Positions 28,669-37,862 of a DNA stretch of 64,000 nt are shown here, in pieces. This DNA is from Bradyrhizobium symbiodeficiens (GTDB taxonomy: Bacteria; Pseudomonadota; Alphaproteobacteria; Rhizobiales; Xanthobacteraceae). Made by a program: the position numbers and the translations under genes. The stretch lies in contig NZ_CP029427.2 of the NCBI RefSeq assembly GCF_002266465.3, forward strand, positions 124,001 through 188,000. Direction: 5' to 3'. Under the pieces are notes generated by a model. It saw only the letters and a list, made by a program, of their open reading frames with translations. It had not been told where the DNA came from and made no database searches. The stretch's first letter is position 1, and every line of letters starts with the position of its first letter.

Positions 28669-30297
28669 CTACGTCACCTGCACGCCGCATTTCCGCAGCA
28701 CGGTCTTGGCGAAGCCGAACGGCGCCGGCGTGAACGGACCGGGCGGCGCGCGGGTGATCAGTGCGACGACGCCGAGGGCGGCCACCGCGAGCCAGAAGCA
28801 AAGCCAGAAGCCGTCGATATAGGCGAGCACATTGGCCTCGCGCTGCACGAAGCCGGCGAGCGTTCCGACCGCGCGGGCTTGCGCCGTTCCTGTTCCATGG
28901 GCGGCGAATTGATCGGTAAGCTGCTTCAGGATACGGACCACATCGAGATCGCCGACGCCGAGGTTCTGGCCGAGATAGAAGGAATGGACCTGCTCGCGCA
29001 CGCGCAGCCACGTCCCCATCAGCGCTACGCCGATCTCGGCACCGCCGAGCCGCATAATCTGGATATAGGCGGCGAACGAGGTAGCGCGGCTCGGGTCGGA
29101 GTTCGACAACAACGTGATGATCAGCGGCAACAAGGTCAGCGCCTGCCCGATCGCCTGCAGCAGCACGATGCCGACGAAATCCTCGCGCGCCCAGTCATGG
29201 GTGAGCTGCGTGCCCCAGAGATTGGCGGCGGCGAAGCAGGCAAATCCAGCGATCACCACGGTCCGCGTATCGAAATGTCGCAGCAGCCAGATCGAGAACG
29301 GCACCAGCACGAACATCGGCAGCGCGCCATAGGTGAGCAGCAGCACGCCGCTCTGCTCCGGCCTGAGCTGGGTGATGGTAGCAAGGAAGTTCGGCACCAG
29401 CGAGGCATTGGACAGGCTGGTCAGCGTGTAGAGCAGGATCAGAACCAGTCCCAAGCCGATATTGCGCGAGAACAAGACGTTCACATGCGCCCAGGGCTGC
29501 CGCACCAGCGACTCGTTGATCAGGAAGGCCGCGAGCAAGGCCGCGCCACTGGCGAGCAACGCCATCACCGTGCCCGAACCCAGCCAGTCGAGCCGGTTGC
29601 CCTGATCGAGCCCGGCATAGACCATCGCAACCCCTGCGCCGAGCAGCAGCATGCCGCCCCAATCAGCCTCGCGCAGAAGCGCGCGGTTCACCGGCTCGTT
29701 CGGCGTGCCGAGATACACCATCAGGCCCATCAGCGGCGCGATCACGACACCCTGCCAGTACAGCCATTGCCAACCGAGATGCTCGACATAGAATCCGACC
29801 AGCGAGGTCGAGGTGTCCAGTGCGAAACCGACGCGGATCGAGTAGATCGAGATCGCCGGCAGCCACCAGCGGATCGGCAGGTTGCGGAACACGATCATCA
29901 GCGTCGCCGGCACGAAGGTGCCGAGCAAGAGGCCGTGCACGACGCTAAGCGCGAGCAGCGTCGGATAGTCGTGCACGAACGGAATGATCAGCGAGATCAA
30001 CGCATAGGCCAGGCTCGGAATGCCGAGCACGCGGCGCAGGCCGAATACGGTGGCAAGCCAGGCCACCGCGGGCGCGATGAAGATCTGCGAGCCGATGCCG
30101 GCGGTGGAGAGCCAGGCGCCCTCGTCGAACGAGAGCGAAAACGCGCCGCGCAGGTCGGGCAGGCCGACCGTGGTCAGCCGGCTGTCGAAATTGGCGAGAA
30201 ACGAGCCGAGCAGCACCGCCGCCACGGCGAACAGCGGCTGCGGCGCGACGCCGCCGCGCGAGAGCGGTCCGCGATCGGCGTCGTCATTTTCCGCCAT
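28669..30297 (-). CDS. EmrB/QacA-type (DHA2) MFS drug-efflux transporter
   Basis: A 542-residue protein with about fourteen membrane helices, N-terminal FDSRLTTVGLPDLRGAF near residue 35 and the GSQIFIAPAVAWLA segment, typical of DHA2 transporters of the EmrB subfamily. It pairs with the HlyD/EmrA-type adaptor encoded immediately upstream (14-bp overlap, 30284-30297). Together they would expel hydrophobic compounds across both membranes, probably with a TolC-like outer-membrane channel encoded elsewhere. Rhizobial members export plant-derived phenolics or flavonoids; that is a possibility, not shown here. Confidence 0.88.
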   Translation of the reverse strand: MAENDDADRGPLSRGGVAPQPLFAVAAVLLGSFLANFDSRLTTVGLPDLRGAFSLSFDEGAWLSTAGIGSQIFIAPAVAWLATVFGLRRVLGIPSLAYALISLIIPFVHDYPTLLALSVVHGLLLGTFVPATLMIVFRNLPIRWWLPAISIYSIRVGFALDTSTSLVGFYVEHLGWQWLYWQGVVIAPLMGLMVYLGTPNEPVNRALLREADWGGMLLLGAGVAMVYAGLDQGNRLDWLGSGTVMALLASGAALLAAFLINESLVRQPWAHVNVLFSRNIGLGLVLILLYTLTSLSNASLVPNFLATITQLRPEQSGVLLLTYGALPMFVLVPFSIWLLRHFDTRTVVIAGFACFAAANLWGTQLTHDWAREDFVGIVLLQAIGQALTLLPLIITLLSNSDPSRATSFAAYIQIMRLGGAEIGVALMGTWLRVREQVHSFYLGQNLGVGDLDVVRILKQLTDQFAAHGTGTAQARAVGTLAGFVQREANVLAYIDGFWLCFWLAVAALGVVALITRAPPGPFTPAPFGFAKTVLRKCGVQVT

Positions 30298-31420
30298 TGC
30301 CGTCCCTGGTGTCGATGCGGGTGACCACCGACATGCCCGGCACCAGGCGCGCCGTGAGTTGCTGGCCGTCGTCGAACTGGATGCGCACGGGGATGCGCTG
30401 CACCACCTTGGTGAAATTGCCGGTGGCGTTGTCAGGTGGCAGCAGCGCGACCTGCGAGCCCGTCGCCGGCGCGATGCGCTCGACCTTGCCTCGCAGCATC
30501 TCGCGCGGAAAACTGTCGACGGTGATCTCGACAGGCTGCCCGGGCGCCACGTGCGTGAGCTGGGTTTCCTTGTAGTTCGCGATCACATAGACCTGCGGCA
30601 GCGGAACCACGTTGATGAGGTTGGTGCCTATGTTGACGTAGTCCCCGGGCTGAACCTGACGCTCGCCGACGACGCCGTCGAACGGCGCTGTGATCCTAGT
30701 ATAGCCGAGCTTGAGCTTGGCGCCCGCCAGCGTCGCCTTGGCAGCCGCGACGTCGGCGGCGCGCTGCTTTCGGGTGCCTTGCAGGACCTCGAGCTGGTGC
30801 TGCTGGGCCGCGATCACGGCGCGGCTCGCGCGCACGTCGGCCTGCGCCTTGGCGTAAGCCGCGACGGCTTGCTCGAACCTCTGCCGCGTGCCGGATTCGG
30901 TCTGCGACAGCGATTGCTGGCGCTCCTGCTCCTGCCGTGCCTCGACCTCAATGGCTTCGGCCGAGAGCCGGGCAGCCTGCGCCTGCGCGATCGTCGCATA
31001 TTGCAGCTCGATCTGGTTGGCCAGATTGTCGAGGGTTGCCTGCGCGGCGGCGACATTGGCGTCGGCCTGTGCGACTTGGGCCTCGTAATCGGCGGGATCT
31101 ATCTGGACCAGGAGATCGCCGGACTTGACGCGCTGGAAGTCGGTGACGGCGACGGTCAGAACTTCGCCCGCGACGCGGCTCGACAGCCGCGTCAGCTCGG
31201 CGCGCACATAGGCATCATTGGTGGTCTGGATCACCGCATTGCCGACCCATTCGTCGAAGCGCAGCGTCGCCAGCGCGACGAAGCCGAGCGCGACGATCAC
31301 GGCGAACAGCGGGAGCGCGAACCGGCTCCACAGCGAAGCGGCCGGCCGCTGTGTCGGCTTCGATGACGGGGCCGGCGTTGCGGCGACAGCCGGGGGCGGG
31401 ACTTGTTCCTGTTGACTCAC
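30284..31420 (-). CDS. HlyD/EmrA-family membrane fusion (adaptor) protein
   Basis: 378 residues from a GTG start. It has an N-terminal Pro-rich cytoplasmic tail, one membrane helix at about residues 34-51, a biotinyl-lipoyl-like domain split by a long alpha-helical hairpin (about residues 95-210, Ala/Gln-rich coiled coil), and a beta-barrel domain (GVVGERQVQPGDYVNIGT near 235). It links the EmrB-like pump to an outer-membrane channel. It starts 34 bp downstream of nth on the same strand, so transcription may begin upstream of nth or in nth. Confidence 0.9.
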   Translation of the reverse strand: MSQQEQVPPPAVAATPAPSSKPTQRPAASLWSRFALPLFAVIVALGFVALATLRFDEWVGNAVIQTTNDAYVRAELTRLSSRVAGEVLTVAVTDFQRVKSGDLLVQIDPADYEAQVAQADANVAAAQATLDNLANQIELQYATIAQAQAARLSAEAIEVEARQEQERQQSLSQTESGTRQRFEQAVAAYAKAQADVRASRAVIAAQQHQLEVLQGTRKQRAADVAAAKATLAGAKLKLGYTRITAPFDGVVGERQVQPGDYVNIGTNLINVVPLPQVYVIANYKETQLTHVAPGQPVEITVDSFPREMLRGKVERIAPATGSQVALLPPDNATGNFTKVVQRIPVRIQFDDGQQLTARLVPGMSVVTRIDTRDGNGGK

Positions 31421-31454
31421 GATATCACCCCGAGACGCTCTGCTCTCACCGCCG

Positions 31455-32207
31455 TCACACCGTCTTCTCCGGCCACCGGCAGAGATCGTTGATCAGGCAA
31501 ACTTCGCAGCGCGGCTTGCGCGCGAGGCAAGTATAGCGGCCGTGCAGGATCAGCCAATGATGGGCATGGAGCATGAACTCGGCCGGAATCACCTTTTCGA
31601 GACCGAGCTCGACTTCCAGCGGCGTCTTGCCCGGCGCCAGCCCCGTACGGTTACCAACGCGGAAGACATGCGTGTCGACCGCCATGGTGTGCTCGCCGAA
31701 GGCCATGTTGAGCACGACGTTGGCGGTCTTGCGTCCCGCACCCGGCAACGATTCGATCTCGGCACGCGTGCGCGGCACCTCGCCGCCGAATTCGCTGAGC
31801 AGCTTGGCCGACAGCGCGATCACATTCCGGGCCTTGGTGCGGTAGAGACCGATAGTCTTGATGTACTCGCGTAAGGGCTCCTCGCCGAGATCGAGCATCT
31901 TCCGCGGGGTATCTGCGACCTCGAACAAGGCGCGCGTCGCCTTGTTGACCCCGGCATCGGTTGCCTGCGCCGACAGCACCACGGCGACCAGCAGCGTGAA
32001 CGGATTGACGTGCTCGAGCTCGCCCTTCGGCTCCGGATTGGCCTTGCGAAAGCGGCTGAAGGCTTCGTGGACCTCGGCGGGCGTCCAGCGCTTTATCGCC
32101 CTGAGCGTCTTCCTGGCGGGCGCGTTGGGCTTCGCGACGACCGCCTTTGCCTTCTTCTTCGGCACATCCGCCTTGCGCGGAGCCGGCTTGCGGGTGATTT
32201 TCGCCAT
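31455..32207 (-). CDS. nth: Endonuclease III (DNA glycosylase/AP lyase)
   Basis: 250 residues from ATG 32207 (MAKITRK...). The open frame extends to 32615 but that part overlaps the divergent DUF2244 gene. It has a Lys/Ala-rich N-terminal extension of about 35 residues, a helix-hairpin-helix [13 protein letters not shown] near residue 150 with the catalytic Lys, the catalytic Asp in VDTHVFRV near 172, and a C-terminal [4Fe-4S] motif C-x6-C-x2-C-x5-C (residues about 221-237). It removes oxidised pyrimidines in base-excision repair. Confidence 0.95.
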   Translation of the reverse strand: MAKITRKPAPRKADVPKKKAKAVVAKPNAPARKTLRAIKRWTPAEVHEAFSRFRKANPEPKGELEHVNPFTLLVAVVLSAQATDAGVNKATRALFEVADTPRKMLDLGEEPLREYIKTIGLYRTKARNVIALSAKLLSEFGGEVPRTRAEIESLPGAGRKTANVVLNMAFGEHTMAVDTHVFRVGNRTGLAPGKTPLEVELGLEKVIPAEFMLHAHHWLILHGRYTCLARKPRCEVCLINDLCRWPEKTV

Positions 32208-32229
32208 GATCGGGATATACTGAGGGACG

Positions 32230-32760
32230 ATGAGCACAGGCAACGAAATTGAGCGCAGCGATCCTGATCCGCGCGACGTGCAGATCTTCTCCGCGCTGCT
32301 GACGCCGCATCGCTCGCTGAACCGCACCGGCTTCCTCGCCGTGATGCTGTTCCTGAGCGTGGTCAGCTTCGTCACGGGCCTCGTCTTCCTGATGATGGGT
32401 GCCTGGCCGGTGTTCGGCTTCTTCGGCCTCGACGTTCTCGTGATCTGGTGGGCCTTCAAGGCCAATTTTCGCGCGGCGCGGGCCAGCGAGGAGATCTTGG
32501 TCACGCCCTCGGAGCTGCGGGTGCGACGCGTCAGCCATCGCGGCCAGGTCTCGGAATGGACCTTCAATCCGCTCTGGGTCCGGCTCGACCAGGAGGTCGA
32601 CGAGGAATACGGCATCGAGCACCTCTATCTGATCTCGCGCAGTCGCCGGCTGCGCATCGCCGGCTTTCTCGGGCCTGAGGAAAAGGCGAGTTTCTACAAA
32701 GCCTTGGTTGGCGCCCTGAATGCCGCCCGACGCGGCCCGACCTACAATCCGGTGACTTGA
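32230..32760 (+). CDS. DUF2244 inner-membrane protein
   Basis: A 176-residue protein with two adjacent membrane helices at about residues 35-75 (LAVMLFLSVVSFVTGLVFLM and a following segment ending IWWAFK). A soluble C-terminal domain has the DUF2244 pattern (ILVTPSELRVRR... LIGRARRL-like ISRSRRLRIAGFLGPEEK). The family is found in alpha- and betaproteobacteria near respiratory or repair genes; the role is unknown. It is divergent from nth with only 22 bp between starts. Confidence 0.8.
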   Translation: MSTGNEIERSDPDPRDVQIFSALLTPHRSLNRTGFLAVMLFLSVVSFVTGLVFLMMGAWPVFGFFGLDVLVIWWAFKANFRAARASEEILVTPSELRVRRVSHRGQVSEWTFNPLWVRLDQEVDEEYGIEHLYLISRSRRLRIAGFLGPEEKASFYKALVGALNAARRGPTYNPVT

Positions 32761-32814
32761 GTACAGTCGGAAATCGGGTGGTTTCCCAGCCGTCCCTCCC
32801 CTACATTTCCGGTC

Positions 32815-33711
32815 ATGATGACACTCGCCATACATGACCAGCGCCTGACCAAGCCGGGCCCCCAGAACGCCGCGCTGCGCGACTATGATTCGGTGCGCCG
32901 GGCGATCGCCTTCATTTCGGAGAACTGGCGCGCGCAGCCGACCATCGAGGCGATGGCGGATGCCGCCGGGGTCACGCCGGATGAGCTGCACCATCTGTTC
33001 CGCCGCTGGGCCTCGATCACGCCGAAGGCTTTCATGCAGGCGCTGACGCTCGATCACGCCAAGGGATTGCTGCGGGATTCCGCGAGCATCCTCGACGCCG
33101 CGCTCGACTCGGGATTATCGGGACCGGGCCGGCTGCACGATCTCTTCGTGACCCATGAAGCCATGTCGCCGGGTGAATGGAAGAACGGCGGCGCCGGCCT
33201 GACCTTGCGTTACGGCTTTCACCCCTCGCCGTTCGGCACCGCGATCGTGATTGCGACCGACCGTGGCCTGTCAGGCCTCGCCTTCGCAGATCACGGTGAG
33301 GAGAAGCTGGCGCTCGCCGACATGACGCGGCGCTGGCCGAACGCCCTTTATGTCGAAGACCACGAAGGCACCGCGCCGCTCGCCGCTCGCATCTTCGACA
33401 CCAGGCTGTGGCGGCCCGACCAGCCGTTGCGCGTGGTGATGATCGGCACCGATTTCGAGGTGCGGGTGTGGGAGACGCTGCTGAAGATCCCGATGGGACG
33501 CGCGGTGTCCTATTCGGACATCGCCTGCAACATCAACAGCCCGAAGGCCTCACGGGCCGTCGGCGCGGCGGTCGGCAAGAACCCGGTCTCGTTCGTCGTG
33601 CCCTGCCACCGCGCGCTCGGCAAGAGCGGCACGCTCACCGGCTATCACTGGGGCATCACGAGGAAGCAGGCGATGTTGGGCTGGGAAGCCGGGCAGCTGG
33701 GGATGCAGTAA
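32815..33711 (+). CDS. AraC-type HTH fused to O6-methylguanine-DNA methyltransferase (Ada-like, no zinc domain)
   Basis: A 298-residue fusion. Residues about 15-110 are an AraC/HTH domain (AIAFISENWRAQPTIEAMADAAGVTPDEL). Residues about 125-215 are a ribonuclease-like linker domain of Ogt, and about 215-295 the methyltransferase domain with the acceptor Cys in VVPCHRALG near residue 263. It lacks the N-terminal zinc domain with which E. coli Ada senses methyl phosphotriesters. It should repair O6-methylguanine by suicide transfer; any regulatory role would need a different trigger. Starts ATG 32815 or 32818. Confidence 0.88.
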   Translation: MMTLAIHDQRLTKPGPQNAALRDYDSVRRAIAFISENWRAQPTIEAMADAAGVTPDELHHLFRRWASITPKAFMQALTLDHAKGLLRDSASILDAALDSGLSGPGRLHDLFVTHEAMSPGEWKNGGAGLTLRYGFHPSPFGTAIVIATDRGLSGLAFADHGEEKLALADMTRRWPNALYVEDHEGTAPLAARIFDTRLWRPDQPLRVVMIGTDFEVRVWETLLKIPMGRAVSYSDIACNINSPKASRAVGAAVGKNPVSFVVPCHRALGKSGTLTGYHWGITRKQAMLGWEAGQLGMQ

Positions 33712-33720
33712 GGCCGATGT

Positions 33721-33810
33721 CGTAGGGTGGGTTAGCCGCAGGCGTAACCCACCTCTTCTGTTTCCGTTGCGGCAAAGATGGTGGGTTAGGCTGCGCTAAC
33801 CCACCCTACG
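33721..33810. repeat. Palindromic repeat, CGTAGGGTGGGTTAG family
   Basis: Nearly perfect outer arms CGTAGGGTGGGTTAGCCGCA and TGCGCTAACCCACCCTACG, with an inner AACCCACC/GGTGGGTT pair. This family is common in Bradyrhizobium and other proteobacteria. It separates the convergent ogt-like and gpmA genes. Confidence 0.9.
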
Positions 33811-33819
33811 AGATCTCGC

Positions 33820-34443
33820 CTAACCCGCCAGATCCAGCTTCGACGCCACCGTCGAATCCGCGTTGAGCCGATAGATGATCGGCACGCCCGTTGCCAGCTC
33901 GCGCTTCAGGATGCCCTCCGGCGAGAGCTTTTCCAGCACCATGATCAGCGCGCGCAGCGAATTGCCGTGAGCGGCGACCAGCGTGCGCTTGCCGTTGAGC
34001 ACGCCGGGCAGGATCTCCTGCACGTAATAGGGCAGCGTGCGCGCGAGCGTGTCCTTCAGGCTTTCGCCGCCGGGCGGCGGCACGTCGTAGGAGCGGCGCC
34101 AGATCAGCACCTGGTCCTCGCCCCATTTCTTGCGGGCGTCGTCCTTGTTGAGGCCGGAGAGATCGCCGTAGTCGCGCTCGTTCAGCGCGAGGTTCTTCGT
34201 CGTCGGCAAGCCCTTCTGGCCGAGCTCGCCGAGAATGAGATCGAGCGTGTGCTGCGCGCGCGTGAGCACTGAGGTATAGGCGACGTCGAACACGAGGCCC
34301 TGCGCCTTCAGCTTGCGGCCGGCTTCCGTGGCTTCCTTGACGCCGAGCTCGGTGAGGTCGGGATCCTTCCACCCCGTGAACAGGTTCTTCAGATTCCATT
34401 CGCTCTGGCCGTGGCGCACGAGCACGAGGAGACGTTCACTCAT
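33820..34443 (-). CDS. gpmA: 2,3-bisphosphoglycerate-dependent phosphoglycerate mutase
   Basis: A 207-residue histidine-phosphatase-superfamily enzyme. The catalytic VRHGQSEWN motif is at residues 8-16, the conserved ERDYGDLSG segment (catalytic Glu) near 88 and the [10 protein letters not shown] motif with the second His near 158. It interconverts 3- and 2-phosphoglycerate in glycolysis and gluconeogenesis. The length is the short alphaproteobacterial form (E. coli GpmA is about 250). It is 19 bp downstream of dapB and probably co-transcribed. Confidence 0.95.
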   Translation of the reverse strand: MSERLLVLVRHGQSEWNLKNLFTGWKDPDLTELGVKEATEAGRKLKAQGLVFDVAYTSVLTRAQHTLDLILGELGQKGLPTTKNLALNERDYGDLSGLNKDDARKKWGEDQVLIWRRSYDVPPPGGESLKDTLARTLPYYVQEILPGVLNGKRTLVAAHGNSLRALIMVLEKLSPEGILKRELATGVPIIYRLNADSTVASKLDLAG

Positions 34444-34462
34444 CGACTGCTTTCCGTTTCGT

Positions 34463-35278
34463 TCAAATGTCAGATAAGCCGAGCACGTCGGCCATGGAGT
34501 AATGCCCCGGCTTCTTGCCGTGCGCCCACAGCGCCGCCTTCAGCGCGCCGTGGGCGAACAGCATGCGGTCCTCAGCCTGATGCGACAGCGTCAGGCGCTC
34601 GAAGGGCCCGAGGAAGGTGACGCTGTGATCGCCGGCGACGGTGCCGCCGCGCAACGAGGCGAAACCGATATTGCCCGGCCTGCGCGCGCCGGTGATGCCG
34701 TCACGGCCGCGCTCGGAATGTTCATCGAGCGTGACGCCGCGACCGCTGGCGGCGGCCTGTCCCAGCATCAGCGCAGTGCCGGATGGCGCGTCGACCTTCA
34801 TGCGATGATGGGTCTCGACGATCTCGATATCAAAACTCTGGTCGAGCGCCTTGGCAACGCGCTTGACCACTGCGGCAAGCAGGTTGACGCCGAGGCTCAT
34901 ATTGCCCGACTGCACCACGACGGCGCGGTTGGTGACGCTCTTGATCACGGCATTGTCGGAGCCGGACAATCCGGTGGTGCCGACGACATGCACGATACCG
35001 CGTTCGGCCGCGATCGCGACATTGGCGATGGTCGCGGCCGGCACGGTGAAATCGAGGATGCCGTCGGCCTCCTTCGACATCGCCCATAGGTCGGCGGAGA
35101 GCTTGATGCCGTTGGCCGGCAGGCCTGCGAGCACACCGGCGTCCTTGCCGAGCAGCTCCGAGCCCGGCATCTCAAGCGCGCCCGCCAGCAAAGCGCCTTT
35201 GCTCTCGCCAATCGCCCGCACCAGCGCGCGGCCCATCCGGCCACCGGCTCCAGCAACAATCAGGCGCATGTCGGACAT
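34463..35278 (-). CDS. dapB: 4-hydroxy-tetrahydrodipicolinate reductase
   Basis: A 271-residue enzyme of lysine and diaminopimelate synthesis. The nucleotide-binding motif [13 protein letters not shown] is at the N-terminus, the catalytic [16 protein letters not shown] near residues 155-170 carries the His-His and Lys, and the GTTGL segment near 103 lines the active site. It reduces hydroxytetrahydrodipicolinate with NAD(P)H. A methionine four codons in (35269) is another possible start. Its neighbours (pyrF, gpmA) are metabolic genes in the same direction. Confidence 0.96.
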   Translation of the reverse strand: MSDMRLIVAGAGGRMGRALVRAIGESKGALLAGALEMPGSELLGKDAGVLAGLPANGIKLSADLWAMSKEADGILDFTVPAATIANVAIAAERGIVHVVGTTGLSGSDNAVIKSVTNRAVVVQSGNMSLGVNLLAAVVKRVAKALDQSFDIEIVETHHRMKVDAPSGTALMLGQAAASGRGVTLDEHSERGRDGITGARRPGNIGFASLRGGTVAGDHSVTFLGPFERLTLSHQAEDRMLFAHGALKAALWAHGKKPGHYSMADVLGLSDI

Positions 35279-35356
35279 GGTGTGATCCTCTCAGGGCCGT
35301 TGTAGCGGGGGCACGCAGTTCCGGCAACCGAGGGGGTCAGGCAGGTCGCCTGCGGC

Positions 35357-35468
35357 CATCCTTCGAGACGCCCGCCTCCGGCGGGCCCTCAGGATGAGGT
35401 CTCGTTTCGCGGCGAGATATCAGACCCTCATGGTGAGGAGCCCGCGAAAGCGGGCGTCTCGAACCATG
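35357..35468. repeat. Palindromic repeat, CCTTCGAGACGC...CTCATCCTGAGG family (copy 1)
   Basis: Contains CCTTCGAGACGCCCGCCTCC, a CTCAGGATGAGG block, CTCATGGTGAGGAG and a final GCGTCTCGAACCATG. It is the same family, in opposite orientation, as 43474-43585. It lies between dapB and the DUF1330 gene, inside an otherwise same-strand cluster. Confidence 0.85.
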
Positions 35469-35486
35469 CAGGCCCGAGACCGTGCC

Positions 35487-35798
35487 TCAGCCGTCCGAGG
35501 GTTGCGGGCCGTCATAGCCCTCGATGACGATGAGGTCGGCGATCGAGTGCGGCTGGCGCACCTTGATGTTGGCCTGGTATTCCGGCGAATTGTAGCAGGC
35601 GATCGCGGTCTCGTAGTCCGGGAATTCGATCACGACGTTGCGGGAGCGGCTGGCGCCTTCGACGGTGGTGAACTTGCCGGCGCGGACGACGAAGCGACCG
35701 CCCCATTTCTTGAAGATCGGACCGTTGGCGACGGCGTAGGGCTTGTAGCCCTCGTCACTGCTCACATCGACACGTCCGATCCAGTAGCCTTTTGCCAT
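35487..35798 (-). CDS. DUF1330 family protein
   Basis: A 103-residue protein of the dimeric alpha+beta barrel type (DUF1330): MAKGYWIGRVDV at the N-terminus, a central RFVVRAGKFTTVEG strand pair and VVIEFPDYETAIACYNSPEYQ near residues 53-75. These match the usual small stress- or metabolism-linked members, whose function is unknown. It lies 26 bp downstream of pyrF on the same strand and is probably part of that transcript. Confidence 0.83.
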   Translation of the reverse strand: MAKGYWIGRVDVSSDEGYKPYAVANGPIFKKWGGRFVVRAGKFTTVEGASRSRNVVIEFPDYETAIACYNSPEYQANIKVRQPHSIADLIVIEGYDGPQPSDG

Positions 35799-35824
35799 CG
35801 TTCTTCTCCCTGTTGTTGGTTGTG

Positions 35825-36535
35825 TTAACCGAGCGCCTGCACGATCTCGGCATGGATCGCCTCTGCGACGGCCTTGGGGTCGGCGGCTTCCAGCACCGGC
35901 CGCCCAACGACGAGATAATCGGCGCCGGCCGTGATCGCACGGCTGGGCGTCATGATGCGCTTCTGGTCACCGGTCGCCGAACCTGCCGGCCGGATACCGG
36001 GGGTGACGAGGCCCATCTGGTGGCCGACGATCTTGCGCAGGTTGCCGACCTCTTCCGGCGAGCAGACGAGGCCGTCGATGCCAAGCACCTGCGCCTGCTG
36101 CGCGCGCGCCTCGACCAGTTCGGAGACACCGAGCCGATAGCCGGCCGCATGCAGATCGTCCTCGTTGTAGGAGGTCAGCACCGTGACGGCGAGAATCTTC
36201 AGGCTCGAATTGCCGCGGCCTTCGACCGCGCCCTTCATGGTCTGCGGATAGGCGTGCACGGTAAGGAAGGTGGCGCCAAGCCTGGTGATGCTCTCGACGC
36301 CCTGCATCACGGTGTTGCCGATGTCGTGCAGCTTGAGATCGAGAAAGACCTTCTTGCCCTTGTCGGCGAGCTTGCCAACCAGCGGCAATCCGCCGGCATA
36401 AGCGAGCCTATAGCCGATCTTGTAGAAGGTGACGCTGTCGCCGAGACGATTGATGGTCGCCTGCGCGGCATCGACGCTGGGCAGATCGAGCGCGACGATC
36501 AGGCGGTCCTTGGGGGCGATCTCGGCTGGCGTCAT
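35825..36535 (-). CDS. pyrF: Orotidine-5'-phosphate decarboxylase
   Basis: A 236-residue TIM-barrel enzyme that makes UMP from OMP in the last step of pyrimidine synthesis. The catalytic [11 protein letters not shown] motif (Asp-x-Lys-x-x-Asp) is near residues 64-74, and the phosphate-binding GRPV segment near 217 (VVGRPVLEA). The N-terminal LIVALDLPS is the first strand with its active-site Asp. It is of normal length and lies 6 bp downstream of the FMN-reductase gene. Confidence 0.95.
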   Translation of the reverse strand: MTPAEIAPKDRLIVALDLPSVDAAQATINRLGDSVTFYKIGYRLAYAGGLPLVGKLADKGKKVFLDLKLHDIGNTVMQGVESITRLGATFLTVHAYPQTMKGAVEGRGNSSLKILAVTVLTSYNEDDLHAAGYRLGVSELVEARAQQAQVLGIDGLVCSPEEVGNLRKIVGHQMGLVTPGIRPAGSATGDQKRIMTPSRAITAGADYLVVGRPVLEAADPKAVAEAIHAEIVQALG

Positions 36536-36541
36536 GTCACC

Positions 36542-37120
36542 TCACATCATGCGTTGGGAAATGTCGATCAACTGCGCCACCAGCTCCTTCAACGCGGCGA
36601 TGTCGGTCTCGTTCTTGAGCCTGTCCATATCGTCATAGGCCTGGTCGGCAAAGGCGAGCGTGAGCTGGCCGGCAATCACGTTGGCTTGGCAGGAGGTCAG
36701 GATCAGCCTGAGCGCCTGCAGCGCGCGGGTCGCGCCGAGCCGGCTCTGCGAGGCGCCGGCAAGGGCAAAGGCCCGGTTGCGGAACACTTCGCCGCGCGCC
36801 TCGTGTGGATCCTGCACGCGGCTGACCCAGTCAATCGCGTTCTTCAGCAGCGGCGGCACCGAGGCATTGTATTCCGGCGAGACGATCAACACGCCATGAT
36901 GCGCGCCGATCATGCGCTTGAGATTGACCGCATGCTTGGGCACACCGGACTTGGCCTGGAGATCGCCATCATAGATCGGCAGCGGAAAATCGGCGAGCGA
37001 GATGCGAGTGACGTCCACGCCGGCCCGGGCGAATTCATAGGCGGCGACTGCCGCCAGCTTCGCATTGTGCGAACCGGTGCGCAGCGAGCCGGGAATGACC
37101 AGAATTTTGGGTGCGGGCAT
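36542..37120 (-). CDS. NADPH-dependent FMN reductase (chromate/quinone reductase type)
   Basis: 192 residues from ATG 37120 (MPAPKILVIPGS); the open frame begins 13 codons earlier, without family sequence. It is a flavodoxin-like fold with the FMN phosphate-binding GSLRTGSHN-like loop near residue 10 (PGSLRTGSHNAKLA) and SPEYNASVPPLLKNAIDWVSR near residues 75-95. Such enzymes reduce FMN, quinones, azo dyes or chromate using NAD(P)H and often act in oxidative-stress defence. It is encoded between pmtA and pyrF. Confidence 0.87.
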   Translation of the reverse strand: MPAPKILVIPGSLRTGSHNAKLAAVAAYEFARAGVDVTRISLADFPLPIYDGDLQAKSGVPKHAVNLKRMIGAHHGVLIVSPEYNASVPPLLKNAIDWVSRVQDPHEARGEVFRNRAFALAGASQSRLGATRALQALRLILTSCQANVIAGQLTLAFADQAYDDMDRLKNETDIAALKELVAQLIDISQRMM

Positions 37121-37177
37121 CCGCTTCCATGCGTTCGGCGATACAAGCCCGCCGCGCATGAGAGGTAGCCGGCGGAA

Positions 37178-37777
37178 TTAGTCCTTGCGATACACCCAGA
37201 CGCGGGCGGGCGGAAGGTTCATCCAGATCCGTTCCGACGCCTCTGTGGACACGCCGGGCAGCGATTTCGGGATCGGCGGCACCACGGCATAGGTGAACTG
37301 AACGAAGGGAGCGCCGGGCGCGAGCGCCGTGAAGGCGTCGCGGATCAGCCGCAGCCGCGTCAGCATCGGTTTTGTCACCAGCGGCAGGCCGGAGACGACC
37401 GCGGAGGCCGGCGCGCTCAGGACGTTCCACAGCGTGTCACGCAGGCGATAGGCATCGCCCTGCACCACCTTGGCCTGCGGATAGCGGTCGCGCAGCAGCG
37501 CGCAGAAGCCGGGATTATATTCGACGAGGACGAGACGCTTCTGATCGACACCGCGCTCGACCAGCGCCGAAGTGATGGCGCCGGTGCCGGGTCCGAGCTC
37601 GACCACGGGCGCGTCCGAATCGACATCGACGTAATGGGCCATGGTCCGGGCCAACAGCTTGCCCGACGGCATGACCGCGCCCATGTGCAGGGGCTTTTCG
37701 ATCCACGATCTGAGAAAGCGCACCTCGTCGTCGAGACGAGGCTTCTTCAACGCACGCGCGGACGATGGCAATGGCAT
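37178..37777 (-). CDS. pmtA: Phosphatidylethanolamine N-methyltransferase PmtA
   Basis: A 199-residue SAM-dependent methyltransferase. Motif I VVELGPGTGAIT is near residue 58, with the acidic ribose-binding residue in LVEYNP near 84. The N-terminal amphipathic region (FLRSWIEKPLHMGAVMPSGKLL) is typical of Rhizobium/Bradyrhizobium PmtA that binds anionic membranes. It methylates phosphatidylethanolamine toward phosphatidylcholine. In Bradyrhizobium japonicum pmtA lies just downstream of dnaJ, exactly as here, and is needed for efficient symbiosis; that is literature knowledge, not visible in the DNA. Confidence 0.85.
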   Translation of the reverse strand: MPLPSSARALKKPRLDDEVRFLRSWIEKPLHMGAVMPSGKLLARTMAHYVDVDSDAPVVELGPGTGAITSALVERGVDQKRLVLVEYNPGFCALLRDRYPQAKVVQGDAYRLRDTLWNVLSAPASAVVSGLPLVTKPMLTRLRLIRDAFTALAPGAPFVQFTYAVVPPIPKSLPGVSTEASERIWMNLPPARVWVYRKD

Positions 37778-37862
37778 GTCAGGACCGGACGGGACCGCAG
37801 GAACGCGTGTCAGAAAATGGTCATAAAGACGTATAGGCCGAAGGCGATACGGTCAAGCCGAG

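Noticed and set aside
32208..32615. N-terminal extension of nth
   Set aside because: It would overlap the divergent DUF2244 gene, and the protein resembles endonuclease III only from the ATG at 32207.
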